Assembly: GCA_965659745.1 (NCBI GenBank)
Contig: CBFHXF010000006.1
Location: 4,352-68,351, forward strand
DNA from: VMCP01 sp965659745
GTDB taxonomy: Bacteria; Bacteroidota; Bacteroidia; NS11-12g; UBA955
Length of the DNA: 64,000 bases
Direction: 5' to 3'
This document shows, one piece after another, positions 8,332 through 15,654 of the stretch. How positions within the stretch are numbered: the stretch's first letter is position 1; the number at the start of each line of letters is the position of its first letter. The position numbers and the translations under genes are program-made. The notes beneath the pieces were generated by a model. That model was not told where the DNA came from. It was given only the letters and a program-made list of their open reading frames with translations, and did no database searches.

Positions 8332-8715
8332 TTAAGAGATGGGCGTGGGCGGTCGGTCTAGGCAATTTGCAAAACCGTCGCTTTCTTTTTTGAGAAAATT
8401 ATTTGCAAAAATCGCAACTGAGTTTCCTTTTAAAAGTGATTTCACTTCTTGGGGTATTTCAAATTCAGGAAACCACGTAGCTATTTGTGGATGTTCTTTT
8501 TCGGTTGACTGGGGTAATTGGATGGCTTTTTCAATAACACAAGACGCTTGACAGCAATTTTTCACTTCGTCTTTCTGAATACAGACTTCGCTTACAAAGT
8601 ATTGTTTATTTACATAGAAATTTACAATGAACAGTCCTTGAACCAATACATAGGCGTTCAAGCTGATTAATAGCAGCCATGCACGTATGGGTTGGGACTT
8701 TGACTTGAATTTCAT
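8332..8715 (-). CDS. small Cys-rich membrane-anchored protein (copper locus)
   Basis: A 127-aa hypothetical protein. One hydrophobic helix (about residues 11-34) is followed by an exported region with four cysteines (C45, C54, C55, C59) in a CxxxxxxxxCCxxxC arrangement. It then has a proline-rich C-terminus ending in DRPPTPIS. I recall similar short proteins with a Cys cluster beside copper genes in Bacteroidota, but no function is established. It is on the same strand as the MbnP-like gene downstream (193-bp spacer). A TAAATTTG box (reverse of 8725-8732) sits 9 bp before the ATG as a probable promoter element. Confidence 0.65.
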   Translation of the reverse strand: MKFKSKSQPIRAWLLLISLNAYVLVQGLFIVNFYVNKQYFVSEVCIQKDEVKNCCQASCVIEKAIQLPQSTEKEHPQIATWFPEFEIPQEVKSLLKGNSVAIFANNFLKKESDGFANCLDRPPTPIS

Positions 8716-8839
8716 TTGCTAGAACAAATTTAATGAGATTTATTCGGGTGTAATATGATATTAGTCACGTTCCTATCCAATCTTTTGCTCTTTTTCTTGG
8801 AGCTGTCAAATTTCTGTAGGTAAATGCTTGAAAAAGAGA

Positions 8840-9490
8840 TCAGTCGCGTTTGTATTTTAAATCAATTCCATAGCGATTGATGGCGCGATTAATAAGTTGC
8901 TGTCGTTTTCTTGAAATAGGATGATTGATTCCGCAGGTTCTTGGGCATGGCAACATAGAGGCAATATTGATGCATTGTTGATAGCTCAGCTGTTGGGCCT
9001 GTGTTTTATAATAGTAACGTGCTGCTTCAGAAATGCCAAAGGCACCTCTACCCATTTCTACTACATTAATATACACTTCCAATATGCGGGCTTTGTCCCA
9101 AAGTAATTCCATCCAAAAGGTCATATAGGTTTCCAATCCTTTACGCAGCCAACTCCGGCCTTCCCAAAGAAAGATGTTTTTTGCGGTTTGTTGGCTGATG
9201 GTGCTGGCGCCTCTTTTGGTTTTGCCCTTTTTGTTGTGTTCAATGGCTTTTTCAATGGCCTTGAAATCAAATCCAGAATGTTCAAAGAATCGCTGGTCTT
9301 CGGCGGCAATTACCGCTTTTTCAAATACATCGGGTATTTCCTTTAGATTTAACCAGGGTCCTTTCTCTTTTCGCAACTCTCGTTGATCCCATTGTATAGC
9401 TGTAATTGGGGGGTTGATCCATTTGTAAGCGAGCACGGGAATTACCGGTATTAAGGCAGTAATTATTAACAGACGAAAGAGTTTAAACAT
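8840..9490 (-). CDS. mtgA: monofunctional biosynthetic peptidoglycan transglycosylase
   Basis: A 216-aa family GT51 enzyme with one N-terminal membrane anchor (about residues 5-21). It polymerises lipid II into glycan strands on the outer face of the inner membrane. Diagnostic motifs are EDQRFFEHSGFD (catalytic Glu64) and GASTISQQTAKN (95-105). There is no transpeptidase domain, so it is the monofunctional type. The start at 9490 gives the usual short cytoplasmic tail; an ATG at 9517 would add nine residues. It is a single gene, divergent from the secreted-protein genes that begin at 9685. Confidence 0.93.
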   Translation of the reverse strand: MFKLFRLLIITALIPVIPVLAYKWINPPITAIQWDQRELRKEKGPWLNLKEIPDVFEKAVIAAEDQRFFEHSGFDFKAIEKAIEHNKKGKTKRGASTISQQTAKNIFLWEGRSWLRKGLETYMTFWMELLWDKARILEVYINVVEMGRGAFGISEAARYYYKTQAQQLSYQQCINIASMLPCPRTCGINHPISRKRQQLINRAINRYGIDLKYKRD

Positions 9491-9633
9491 AAATATTGAA
9501 TGGGTAAATTTAATCATTTGTGTATCATCTTTTATGTAAAAGATAAAAAATGATATAAATTCATTAATAAGTATCGAATCCTTAATTAGTGTTAAAATAT
9601 TGATATATTGTTATTTGAATCTGTGATTGTTTT

Positions 9634-9650
9634 TTTGGCACGGTCTTTGA
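9634..9650 (+). promoter_or_regulatory. sigma-54-like -24/-12 promoter (first copy)
   Basis: TTGGCACGGTCTTTGA contains GG (9637-9638) and GA (9649-9650) exactly 10 bp apart. This fits the sigma-54 pattern TGGCACG-N4-TTGCW except that the -12 GC is GA. An almost identical element precedes the paralogous gene at 10704, with matching flanks. The expected transcription start is near 9662, about 22 bp before the ATG. An enhancer-binding site was not identified. Confidence 0.55.
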
Positions 9651-9684
9651 TAGTTGATTCTGCAACAAACCAAAATAAATTAGT

Positions 9685-10107
9685 ATGAAAAAATTATTGT
9701 TACTCGCAGTTGTTGCTTTCTCTAGCAGCGTTGCATTCTCACAGATGGTAGTTTCAGGTGGAGATTTCGCAAATCATCCTGAGCGCTACGAAAACAAACC
9801 TGTTACTATTAATCAAGTAACCGTTGGTGGTGATCAGCACGGTCCAGATCATCATGGACCCGGACATCACGGTGCTCCAGGTATGAACAATCATGCCGCT
9901 CCTTGTAATCCTCCAAGAGGTTCAAAAGAAATTTCTGTAAATTTCATGCAGAATCCTGACTACAAAGGATGTTTCTTCGCAAAAGATCCTATGGCTACTC
10001 AAATTATGAACAAAGCCCGCGGACCTCAGCCAGTAGAAATGGTATTGAGTTTCAAAGGAAACAAGCAAATGGGTTATTTGATTACTTCATACAAAGTAGG
10101 TCACTAA
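9685..10107 (+). CDS. secreted His-rich OB-fold-like protein (paralogue 1)
   Basis: A 140-aa exported protein with a clean signal peptide (MKKLLLLAVVAFSSSVAFSQ). The mature part starts with a small beta domain (FANHPERYENKPVTINQVTV) resembling the first strands of OB-fold 'tRNA_anti-like' domains. A His/Gly/Pro-rich linker (about residues 50-72) with many histidines follows, likely metal-binding. The conserved block CNPPRG...YKGCFF has two cysteines that may form a disulfide. The paralogue at 10704 shares every part except the His-rich linker. C- and T-ending codons (GCT, CGC) are frequent, suggesting high expression. Function is unknown. Confidence 0.8.
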   Translation: MKKLLLLAVVAFSSSVAFSQMVVSGGDFANHPERYENKPVTINQVTVGGDQHGPDHHGPGHHGAPGMNNHAAPCNPPRGSKEISVNFMQNPDYKGCFFAKDPMATQIMNKARGPQPVEMVLSFKGNKQMGYLITSYKVGH

Positions 10108-10132
10108 TTTTAAGTTAAAAAATTAAAAAAAA

Positions 10133-10160
10133 ATGTCTCCCCTTAAGGAGGCATTTTTTT
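10133..10160 (+). terminator. rho-independent terminator after paralogue 1
   Basis: ATGTCTCC (10133-10140) pairs with GGAGGCAT (10147-10154), with one G-U pair and a 6-nt loop, and runs into seven Ts. It lies 26 bp after the stop codon. Confidence 0.85.
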
Positions 10161-10230
10161 GTATATGGTAATTCTATGCTAAATGGTTTCTGATTTTTCA
10201 TATTGGCAATCCAGTACATAATCTGGGATT

Positions 10231-10430
10231 ATCTCAAAACGATGTCTTTCGAAATTGGAAATTATATGAAATAGAGATTAACGAATAGATTAAAGATCAT
10301 TAGTGACGATCTCAGAATTGGGTTATTCAAAATAGCTATTTGTTTGAAATTGAGATTCAAGAATAGATTATAAGGGACAATCTCGAAACGATATCTTTCA
10401 AAGTTGGAATTATGTCAAACAGAATTTCCC
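10231..10430. repeat. degenerate tandem repeat, about 71-78 bp unit, in a 600-bp gene-free region
   Basis: The stretch from 10161 to 10640 has no credible gene. Inside it three diverged units begin with ATCTC at 10231, 10309 and 10380. Units 1 and 3 share ATCTCxAAACGATxTCTTTC followed by a GTTGGAA/ATTGGAA block. Units 1 and 2 share a GAAAT-GAGATT-A-GAATAGATTA block. Reading frames across it are broken. It could be remnant sequence or a regulatory or RNA element between the two paralogues. Confidence 0.55.
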
Positions 10431-10651
10431 CTTGCCGTTTAAATATTATGGGTGAGATTCGGACATCGGGTTTTTGAAAATAGGAAGATGTGCTAATGGA
10501 AGGAGATTCTGGAAAATTCAGATTGAACTTGGGCCGATTTTGATTCTAGGTCTTTAATTGTAGTCAATAGTCGTACATTAGAGGAGCTGTGGCAAATTTG
10601 CATGGAATTGTAACTGTATGAATTTCATGATCTTGTATGCATGATTGTTTT

Positions 10652-10667
10652 TTGGCACGGTATTTGA
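10652..10667 (+). promoter_or_regulatory. sigma-54-like -24/-12 promoter (second copy)
   Basis: TTGGCACGGTATTTGA has GG (10654-10655) and GA (10666-10667) 10 bp apart. It is preceded by TGATTGTTTT as in the copy at 9634, so the two promoters match over about 27 bp with one or two changes. The expected start is near 10679, 25 bp before the ATG. The shared promoter implies that both secreted proteins are induced together. Confidence 0.55.
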
Positions 10668-10703
10668 TTGTAGTTTATCAAAACAAACTAAAAATAAAAC
10701 ATC

Positions 10704-11153
10704 ATGAAAAAGTTAACCTTACTCTTCGCAGTTGCTTTCGCAGTAGTTGGATCTGCAATGGCTCAAATGGCAATCCCTGGTGAAGTATTCGCTAGTAACC
10801 CATCACGTTTCAATGGTCGTAAAGTAACCATCAAAAACGTCGAAATCGTTAAAGCTGACGCTCATGGCGGACCTTCAATCGGCGGCCCTGCTGGAAGCTT
10901 CCAAGGCGCTCCTGGTGCTGCTGGAACTCCAAACGCTCCTGCAACTCACCCATGTCGTCCTCCACGTGGATTCTCTGAAGTATCAGTATTCTTCAAAGGT
11001 GCACCTGAGTTCAAAGGATGTTTCTTTATGGCAGATAACATGAAAACTCAATTAGATCGCGAATGTGGACATGAAAACACACCTGCACAAATTGCCTTCC
11101 GTGGAGACAGTCGTACTGGTTACCATATCACTTTCTACCGCTTAGGAATGTAA
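10704..11153 (+). CDS. secreted OB-fold-like protein (paralogue 2)
   Basis: A 149-aa exported protein with a signal peptide (MKKLTLLFAVAFAVVGSAMAQ). Paralogous to the gene at 9685: it has the same FASNPSRFNGRKVTIKNVEI domain start, the same conserved CRPPRG...FKGCFF cysteine block and the same GYHITFY ending. The linker differs, being Gly/Ala/Pro-rich with few histidines. Two extra features are a third cysteine (RECGHENT) and acidic residues near the C-terminus. It is probably a periplasmic or extracellular binding protein of unknown function, highly expressed judging by codon choice. It is followed by a strong terminator. Confidence 0.8.
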   Translation: MKKLTLLFAVAFAVVGSAMAQMAIPGEVFASNPSRFNGRKVTIKNVEIVKADAHGGPSIGGPAGSFQGAPGAAGTPNAPATHPCRPPRGFSEVSVFFKGAPEFKGCFFMADNMKTQLDRECGHENTPAQIAFRGDSRTGYHITFYRLGM

Positions 11154-11179
11154 TTGTTGATTTCCCTTTAATTTTAAGT

Positions 11180-11212
11180 AAAAAGCCAAGGTTCGCCTTG
11201 GCTTTTTGTTTT
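11180..11212 (+). terminator. rho-independent terminator after paralogue 2
   Basis: AAAAGCCAAGG pairs with CCTTGGCTTTT around a TTCG tetraloop (11192-11195) and is followed by a long T-rich run. This is a strong intrinsic terminator. Confidence 0.92.
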
Positions 11213-11326
11213 TTTAAAATGTCAATTTAATTTATGACGACACATTTGAAATGTTAATTTAGTTTATTGCTACGCCCTTGTTTGGGTATTTCTATAAATT
11301 CAAGTGCAGCAATAATAATACGTTTA

Positions 11327-12334
11327 TTAAAATCCGTTTACCCCATTTACTGTGGTGTATTTTAAAACTAGGTTTTTATTAGGATATATGCGCTTGAATG
11401 CACTTTGTACCATTAGGGTGGCTTCATGGAAACCGCATAAAATCAATTTTAGTTTGCCTTCGTACGTGTTGATGTCGCCAATGGCGTAAATACCAGGAAT
11501 ATTGGTACTGTAGTCAACGGTGTTCACTTTTATGGAATTCTTTTCAATTTCCAAGTTCCAATCGGCAATAGGACCTAATTTGGGACTTAATCCGAAAAGG
11601 GGCAAATAGTAATCTGTTTCAATCCAGTAAATTTCATCATTGCCTTTGGTTAAAGCGCCCACGGCTTGTAGGTTCTCTTCTCCCTTCAATTCTTTGATTT
11701 CGGAATGCGTTAATAGATTCAATTCTCCTGCCGCTGATGCGTCCATTACTTTTTGTACGGAATCTAAGTGTCCTCTGAATTCACCACTGCGGTGTACTAA
11801 TGTTACCGAGGCCGCCACTTCCTTCAAAAACAATGTCCAATCGAGTGCACTATCACCACCTCCTGCAATTACGATTCTTTTATTGCGGTATTTTTCAGGA
11901 TCCTTAATCATGTAATCGATGCCCTTTTTTTCGAATTCGGCAATATTGGCAATGGGGGGCTTTCGGGGTTCGAAAACGCCCAACCCACCCGCAATGGCAA
12001 TATTGGGGGCTTTATGCTGTAGTCCCGATTCTGTTGTGACGATATACATACCGTCCTCGGTTTGGGCAATCCGTTCTGCCTTTTCCCCCAAAGTGAAGCC
12101 CGGTTTGAACGGCTCGATTTGTTTCATTAGGTTATCGATTAAATCACCGGCCAACACTTCTGGAAATCCAGGAATATCGTAGATAGGTTTTTTCGGATAT
12201 ATCTCGGTTAGTTGTCCGCCCGGTTGGGGTAAAACATCAATCAAATGGCAACGCAATTTTAATAGACCGGCCTCGAAAACAGTAAACAAACCTACAGGTC
12301 CGGCACCAATGATGATAATATCGGTTTCAATCAT
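11327..12334 (-). CDS. thioredoxin-reductase-type ferredoxin-NADP(+) reductase
   Basis: A 335-aa FAD/NAD(P) oxidoreductase. The FAD site GAGPVG is at 10-15, the NAD(P) site IAGGGDSALDW near 156-166, and the C-terminal FAD motif is GIYAIGDIN. The redox CxxC of true thioredoxin reductases is absent, and the protein ends in a short tail beyond the FAD domain. Both are marks of the YumC-type ferredoxin/flavodoxin-NADP reductases. It would pass electrons between NADPH and ferredoxin or flavodoxin in the cytoplasm. It is a single gene. A TACTTTTG box lies 4 bp before the ATG, so the transcript may be leaderless. Confidence 0.88.
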   Translation of the reverse strand: MIETDIIIIGAGPVGLFTVFEAGLLKLRCHLIDVLPQPGGQLTEIYPKKPIYDIPGFPEVLAGDLIDNLMKQIEPFKPGFTLGEKAERIAQTEDGMYIVTTESGLQHKAPNIAIAGGLGVFEPRKPPIANIAEFEKKGIDYMIKDPEKYRNKRIVIAGGGDSALDWTLFLKEVAASVTLVHRSGEFRGHLDSVQKVMDASAAGELNLLTHSEIKELKGEENLQAVGALTKGNDEIYWIETDYYLPLFGLSPKLGPIADWNLEIEKNSIKVNTVDYSTNIPGIYAIGDINTYEGKLKLILCGFHEATLMVQSAFKRIYPNKNLVLKYTTVNGVNGF

Positions 12335-12338
12335 ACTG

Positions 12339-12346
12339 CAAAAGTA
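12339..12346 (-). promoter_or_regulatory. putative -7 box of the ferredoxin reductase gene
   Basis: On the minus strand this is TACTTTTG (consensus TAnnTTTG), ending 4 bp before the ATG. This places the transcription start at or next to the start codon. No good TTTG is seen at -33. Confidence 0.4.
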
Positions 12347-12411
12347 GGGTTTAAATTATTCATGAAAGCTGATGTAAATCAGTTAAGAGCTTGGTTTTTG
12401 CGTTGAAATCT

Positions 12412-13803
12412 TCAACGTCGTTCCAAGCCTTTTTGGGTAAAAGTGTATTCCGCTTCCCCCACTTCTACGGTTTGTCCGACTTTCCTTAGATATAAATCTC
12501 GAATTTCCCCTTCGTTGGTGATGATACTTCCTTTTGTAGCCTTGGCAATGCGCACATAATCGAGGGGTATGAATTTACTAATATCGCCGCACAAAATAAT
12601 TTGAACGGGTTTGTCTACAAATTTGAGAATTTTCATGTCTTTAACCGGTGCTAGCGCATCTGCTACCATTAAAACGGTATCGATATCGGTCCACTTTTTC
12701 AGGGTTCGGAGTATGGCTTCGATATTATTCTCGGGTAAATCACCGCCCGAACCTGCATTCATGGCCCGTTGCATGGTATGATAAATCGAATCAAAATGCG
12801 AGGTTTTAACGGTATACACGCCCCCAGAGTTTCCAATTCTCTTTAACATTTCTGGCGCTCCGTTTCCATCGTTAAAGAAACTGTAGTAGTGGTCGGTAGC
12901 TAAATTCGGACGCGTTTGTAACAGGGCTAATACTTGTCCGGTATACGGAGCCATACTGCCAGTAACGTCAATGACGAATGCCCATTTGCGCTTAAATGTT
13001 TTATTACGTAGTTGGTTATAAACTTCAATGTCTTTGATATGTGCATTCGATCCGGTGTAAACGCCCTTGAATGTGGTATAACCCTTGATAGTTTTGCGTT
13101 TTACGCTGTCGAGTACAACTTTCATTTCGGGTTCTCGCATCCATATTCCCGCTTTGTCGTACCGCAATCCTTTTTCTATTTTATCGCTTCTTCTGGGTAA
13201 ATAACGGCCAGTTTCTACATATTTTTTACGAATTCGGTAAACGTCTTTGTCAGGAACTTCTATAAGCGAATCGTGAATTTGTAAAAGTAAATCGTCAATG
13301 ATTCCCATTTCCGATTTGCTCATGGCTGCGGGCACCGGTTCCTTTAGGAAAATAATAAATCCGTGAAACATCTTTCGGGCTTCCTCTTCTGTTTTTCCTT
13401 TTGTTTGTTCGAAAATGTGCCATTCCACATTCTCTTGGTCGAATAATCCCGGAATTTTTTGCGATAAATGCAAAAATCGTTTCGCGTTGAGCAAGGGTTG
13501 ATCAAATGTATCGACCTGACGGTAACGGGTATAAACCAAGTGGACGCTTATGATTTCTTTTTTCGGGGGAAGTTCAAAACGGGTTTCTGGGAGGAATTGA
13601 GAACTTGAAAAGTACATTGGCAAGTACACAATCAACGGATCGCGGCCCTGCGGGTGTTCCGATAATCGAATGGGTTTAATTTTCATCAAACTTTCGATTT
13701 TTTTAGAAACAAGGGGTGTGGTTGGTTGTGAAAATAGCGGAAATAAAAGCAGCATTAGCGCTATTAATATGCTTTGGGCTTTTTTATTTCCTATGAGGTG
13801 CAT
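12412..13803 (-). CDS. VWA-domain protein
   Basis: A 463-aa protein of unknown function. An N-terminal signal sequence (about residues 8-26) suggests export. The middle (60-270) has no family I can name. A von Willebrand factor A domain follows (about 273-430) with a MIDAS-type motif DVTGSM (D279, T281, S283) and a GGDLPENN loop, so it should bind a divalent metal and a protein partner. It directly abuts bshB1 (stop and start adjacent), so the two are co-transcribed, but no functional tie to bacillithiol is evident. A 7-bp hairpin (12401-12417) overlaps its stop codon and lacks a T-tract. Confidence 0.8.
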   Translation of the reverse strand: MHLIGNKKAQSILIALMLLLFPLFSQPTTPLVSKKIESLMKIKPIRLSEHPQGRDPLIVYLPMYFSSSQFLPETRFELPPKKEIISVHLVYTRYRQVDTFDQPLLNAKRFLHLSQKIPGLFDQENVEWHIFEQTKGKTEEEARKMFHGFIIFLKEPVPAAMSKSEMGIIDDLLLQIHDSLIEVPDKDVYRIRKKYVETGRYLPRRSDKIEKGLRYDKAGIWMREPEMKVVLDSVKRKTIKGYTTFKGVYTGSNAHIKDIEVYNQLRNKTFKRKWAFVIDVTGSMAPYTGQVLALLQTRPNLATDHYYSFFNDGNGAPEMLKRIGNSGGVYTVKTSHFDSIYHTMQRAMNAGSGGDLPENNIEAILRTLKKWTDIDTVLMVADALAPVKDMKILKFVDKPVQIILCGDISKFIPLDYVRIAKATKGSIITNEGEIRDLYLRKVGQTVEVGEAEYTFTQKGLERR

Positions 13804-14523
13804 TTAAAAGAGGTCGTTAATCCGATTTACTCCTACAACGCCCTTTTCACAAATAAATCCTTCGCCAAACTCACAGCCAATACTGCGACCGTAATCTCGG
13901 GCGCGTGCCTCTATGAAATCCCAAAATGCTTTGCTACTAATGGGTGTTTCAGGTTCACCACTATTGGCTTGGTAGAATTGACTTTTAAAGGCGGATATAG
14001 TGTCTCGTTTCTGAGCGTATTCTTCGCTTATATCAACGATAAAATCGGGGCCGATATTTCGGTCTTGTATGTAAAAATATACCGATTCGGGTCGATGTGC
14101 TTGTTGTTCCTTGCCTTCGTAATGGGTATTTACTTTAACCAAACCCGATAGAAAGCAAGCCCGGCGAACCAATTCGGAAGCCCTGCCGTGGTCGGGATGG
14201 CGATCGGAAGTGGCATTTGCCAAAACTATTTTGGGTTGGAAACGCCTGATCTGTTCAATGATTTGTATAATTTCAGTTTCTGTATTTTCGAAAAACCCGT
14301 CTTTTAGATTAAGTTGATGCCTTATGTGCAGGCCCATGATACGGGCACTTTCTTGGGCTTCAAGTGTTCGCAATTCTGCATTACCACGGCTGCCAAGTTC
14401 GCCACGAGTTAAATCGAGAATGCCAACTATTTTCCCGTTCTTGATTTCTTTTATAAGGGTGCCTGAACAGGCCAATTCCACATCGTCAGGATGCGCAGCA
14501 ATGGCTAAAATGTCTAGTTTCAT
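13804..14523 (-). CDS. bshB1: N-acetylglucosaminyl-malate deacetylase (bacillithiol synthesis)
   Basis: A 239-aa zinc deacetylase of the LmbE/PIG-L family, BshB1 subgroup. It removes the acetyl group from GlcNAc-malate in the second step of bacillithiol synthesis, the low-molecular-weight thiol of many Bacteroidota. Zinc-site motifs are AHPDD (10-14) and SDRHPDHG (about 104-111). The LTRGELGSRG segment is typical of BshB1. The length is normal for the family. It sits between the M28/glutaminyl cyclase gene (2 bp upstream) and the VWA gene, in a three-gene transcript. bshA and bshC are not in the window. Confidence 0.92.
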   Translation of the reverse strand: MKLDILAIAAHPDDVELACSGTLIKEIKNGKIVGILDLTRGELGSRGNAELRTLEAQESARIMGLHIRHQLNLKDGFFENTETEIIQIIEQIRRFQPKIVLANATSDRHPDHGRASELVRRACFLSGLVKVNTHYEGKEQQAHRPESVYFYIQDRNIGPDFIVDISEEYAQKRDTISAFKSQFYQANSGEPETPISSKAFWDFIEARARDYGRSIGCEFGEGFICEKGVVGVNRINDLF

Positions 14524-14525
14524 GA

Positions 14526-15542
14526 TTAATAGAATAAGCTCGGTGGAGGATTGAGTAAGGTGTTCTCCAATGTATGTCCAACGGCTTTCAACGTAGGTTT
14601 GTGAATGTTTTTAATGTTATCATCGTGGGTATGCCATTCGCTAGGAAAGCCGCGCGAATGGTTGTAATCGATAATGTCTATCATGGGTATTTTACGTCCC
14701 TGGTATACATATGCATGGTCGTCGATGACCATCCCTGTATTTTGGGTTTTAAAATGTTTTTGGTAACCTAGTTCATGGGCGATAGACCAAATATGGGCTA
14801 ATAGGAAATTTCCCCATTGATTGGAATTGGCTTCCCACAAGAATTCGGCATCTTTGGCACCTACCATGTCTAATAATACCCCCATTCGGGCGGAATAGTT
14901 GGGTATGTGTGGGGTTTTTGCCCAATATTGGCTTCCCAAACAAAAGGAATTTTCAACTTCTGAAGCTCCTAAGTCTTCCGCATCGAAGAAAATAATATCC
15001 AATCCCATTTCTTGGGGAAGCGTATCTATAATTCTGGCTATTTCTAATAATACACCAACGCCGCTAGCTCCGTCATTGGCTCCTGAGATAGGCATATCGG
15101 TTCTTTCGTTATCCTGATCTGCAATAGGTCTAGAATCCCAATGGGATGCCCATAACATGCGTTTGGTGGCTTTGGGATTGAAGCTCCCTATAAGATTATA
15201 AACCGGAATGTTTTTTCCTGTATGTGTTTGGGTTTGTCCTTTTTGAAAATATGCGGTATCGCAATAGGTCGAAAGTTGTGCGTACAACCATTGTGCGCAT
15301 TTTAAGTGCTCGGGCGTACCTGGAATACGATAACCAAAATTGACTTGGGCATCAATAAAAGCAAATGCTGAATCCTCCGAAAAAAGATTTCCTTTGGTTT
15401 TAATGGTGGCGGTGTTTTCGATTTCTGTAGGGGTTTCCAAATCATTACTGGAAGGGGTGTTTCCGCAACTTTCCAAGATGAAAAGAATACCTAAGGTTCC
15501 TACAAAAAGTAAGTAATTAAATTTATTGCTATGCTTTGCCAT
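14526..15542 (-). CDS. M28 family / glutaminyl-peptide cyclotransferase-like lipoprotein
   Basis: A 338-aa exported zinc enzyme with a lipobox ending in ESC (LFILESCGN), so it is probably anchored to a membrane. The M28 fold is shown by ASHWDSRP, GANDGASG, FFDAEDLG and the IDDHAYV and EWHTHDD motifs, which supply metal ligands. The DDH pair followed by a proposed WHT.DD ending is characteristic of glutaminyl cyclases, which form N-terminal pyroglutamate. In Bacteroidota such enzymes process exported proteins whose mature N-terminus is Gln. An aminopeptidase role cannot be excluded. The spacing to bshB1 is 2 bp. Confidence 0.85.
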   Translation of the reverse strand: MAKHSNKFNYLLFVGTLGILFILESCGNTPSSNDLETPTEIENTATIKTKGNLFSEDSAFAFIDAQVNFGYRIPGTPEHLKCAQWLYAQLSTYCDTAYFQKGQTQTHTGKNIPVYNLIGSFNPKATKRMLWASHWDSRPIADQDNERTDMPISGANDGASGVGVLLEIARIIDTLPQEMGLDIIFFDAEDLGASEVENSFCLGSQYWAKTPHIPNYSARMGVLLDMVGAKDAEFLWEANSNQWGNFLLAHIWSIAHELGYQKHFKTQNTGMVIDDHAYVYQGRKIPMIDIIDYNHSRGFPSEWHTHDDNIKNIHKPTLKAVGHTLENTLLNPPPSLFY

Positions 15543-15654
15543 TAGAGTTGGTCAAAAATAATATAATTTATCCTTGAAAATTTGCGTTTGTAATCAAAAG
15601 CGATAGGCTTTCGTGTTTGCCCGTTAAAATTACGTATTTTCGCCCTTAGTGGTT

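Noticed and set aside
10231..10430. Possible CRISPR array
   Set aside because: The units are contiguous, diverged and about 71-78 bp, without identical short repeats and unique spacers; no cas genes are present.
12401..12417. 7-bp hairpin at the end of the VWA gene as terminator
   Set aside because: The stem is short, overlaps the stop codon and has no T-run on the minus strand.
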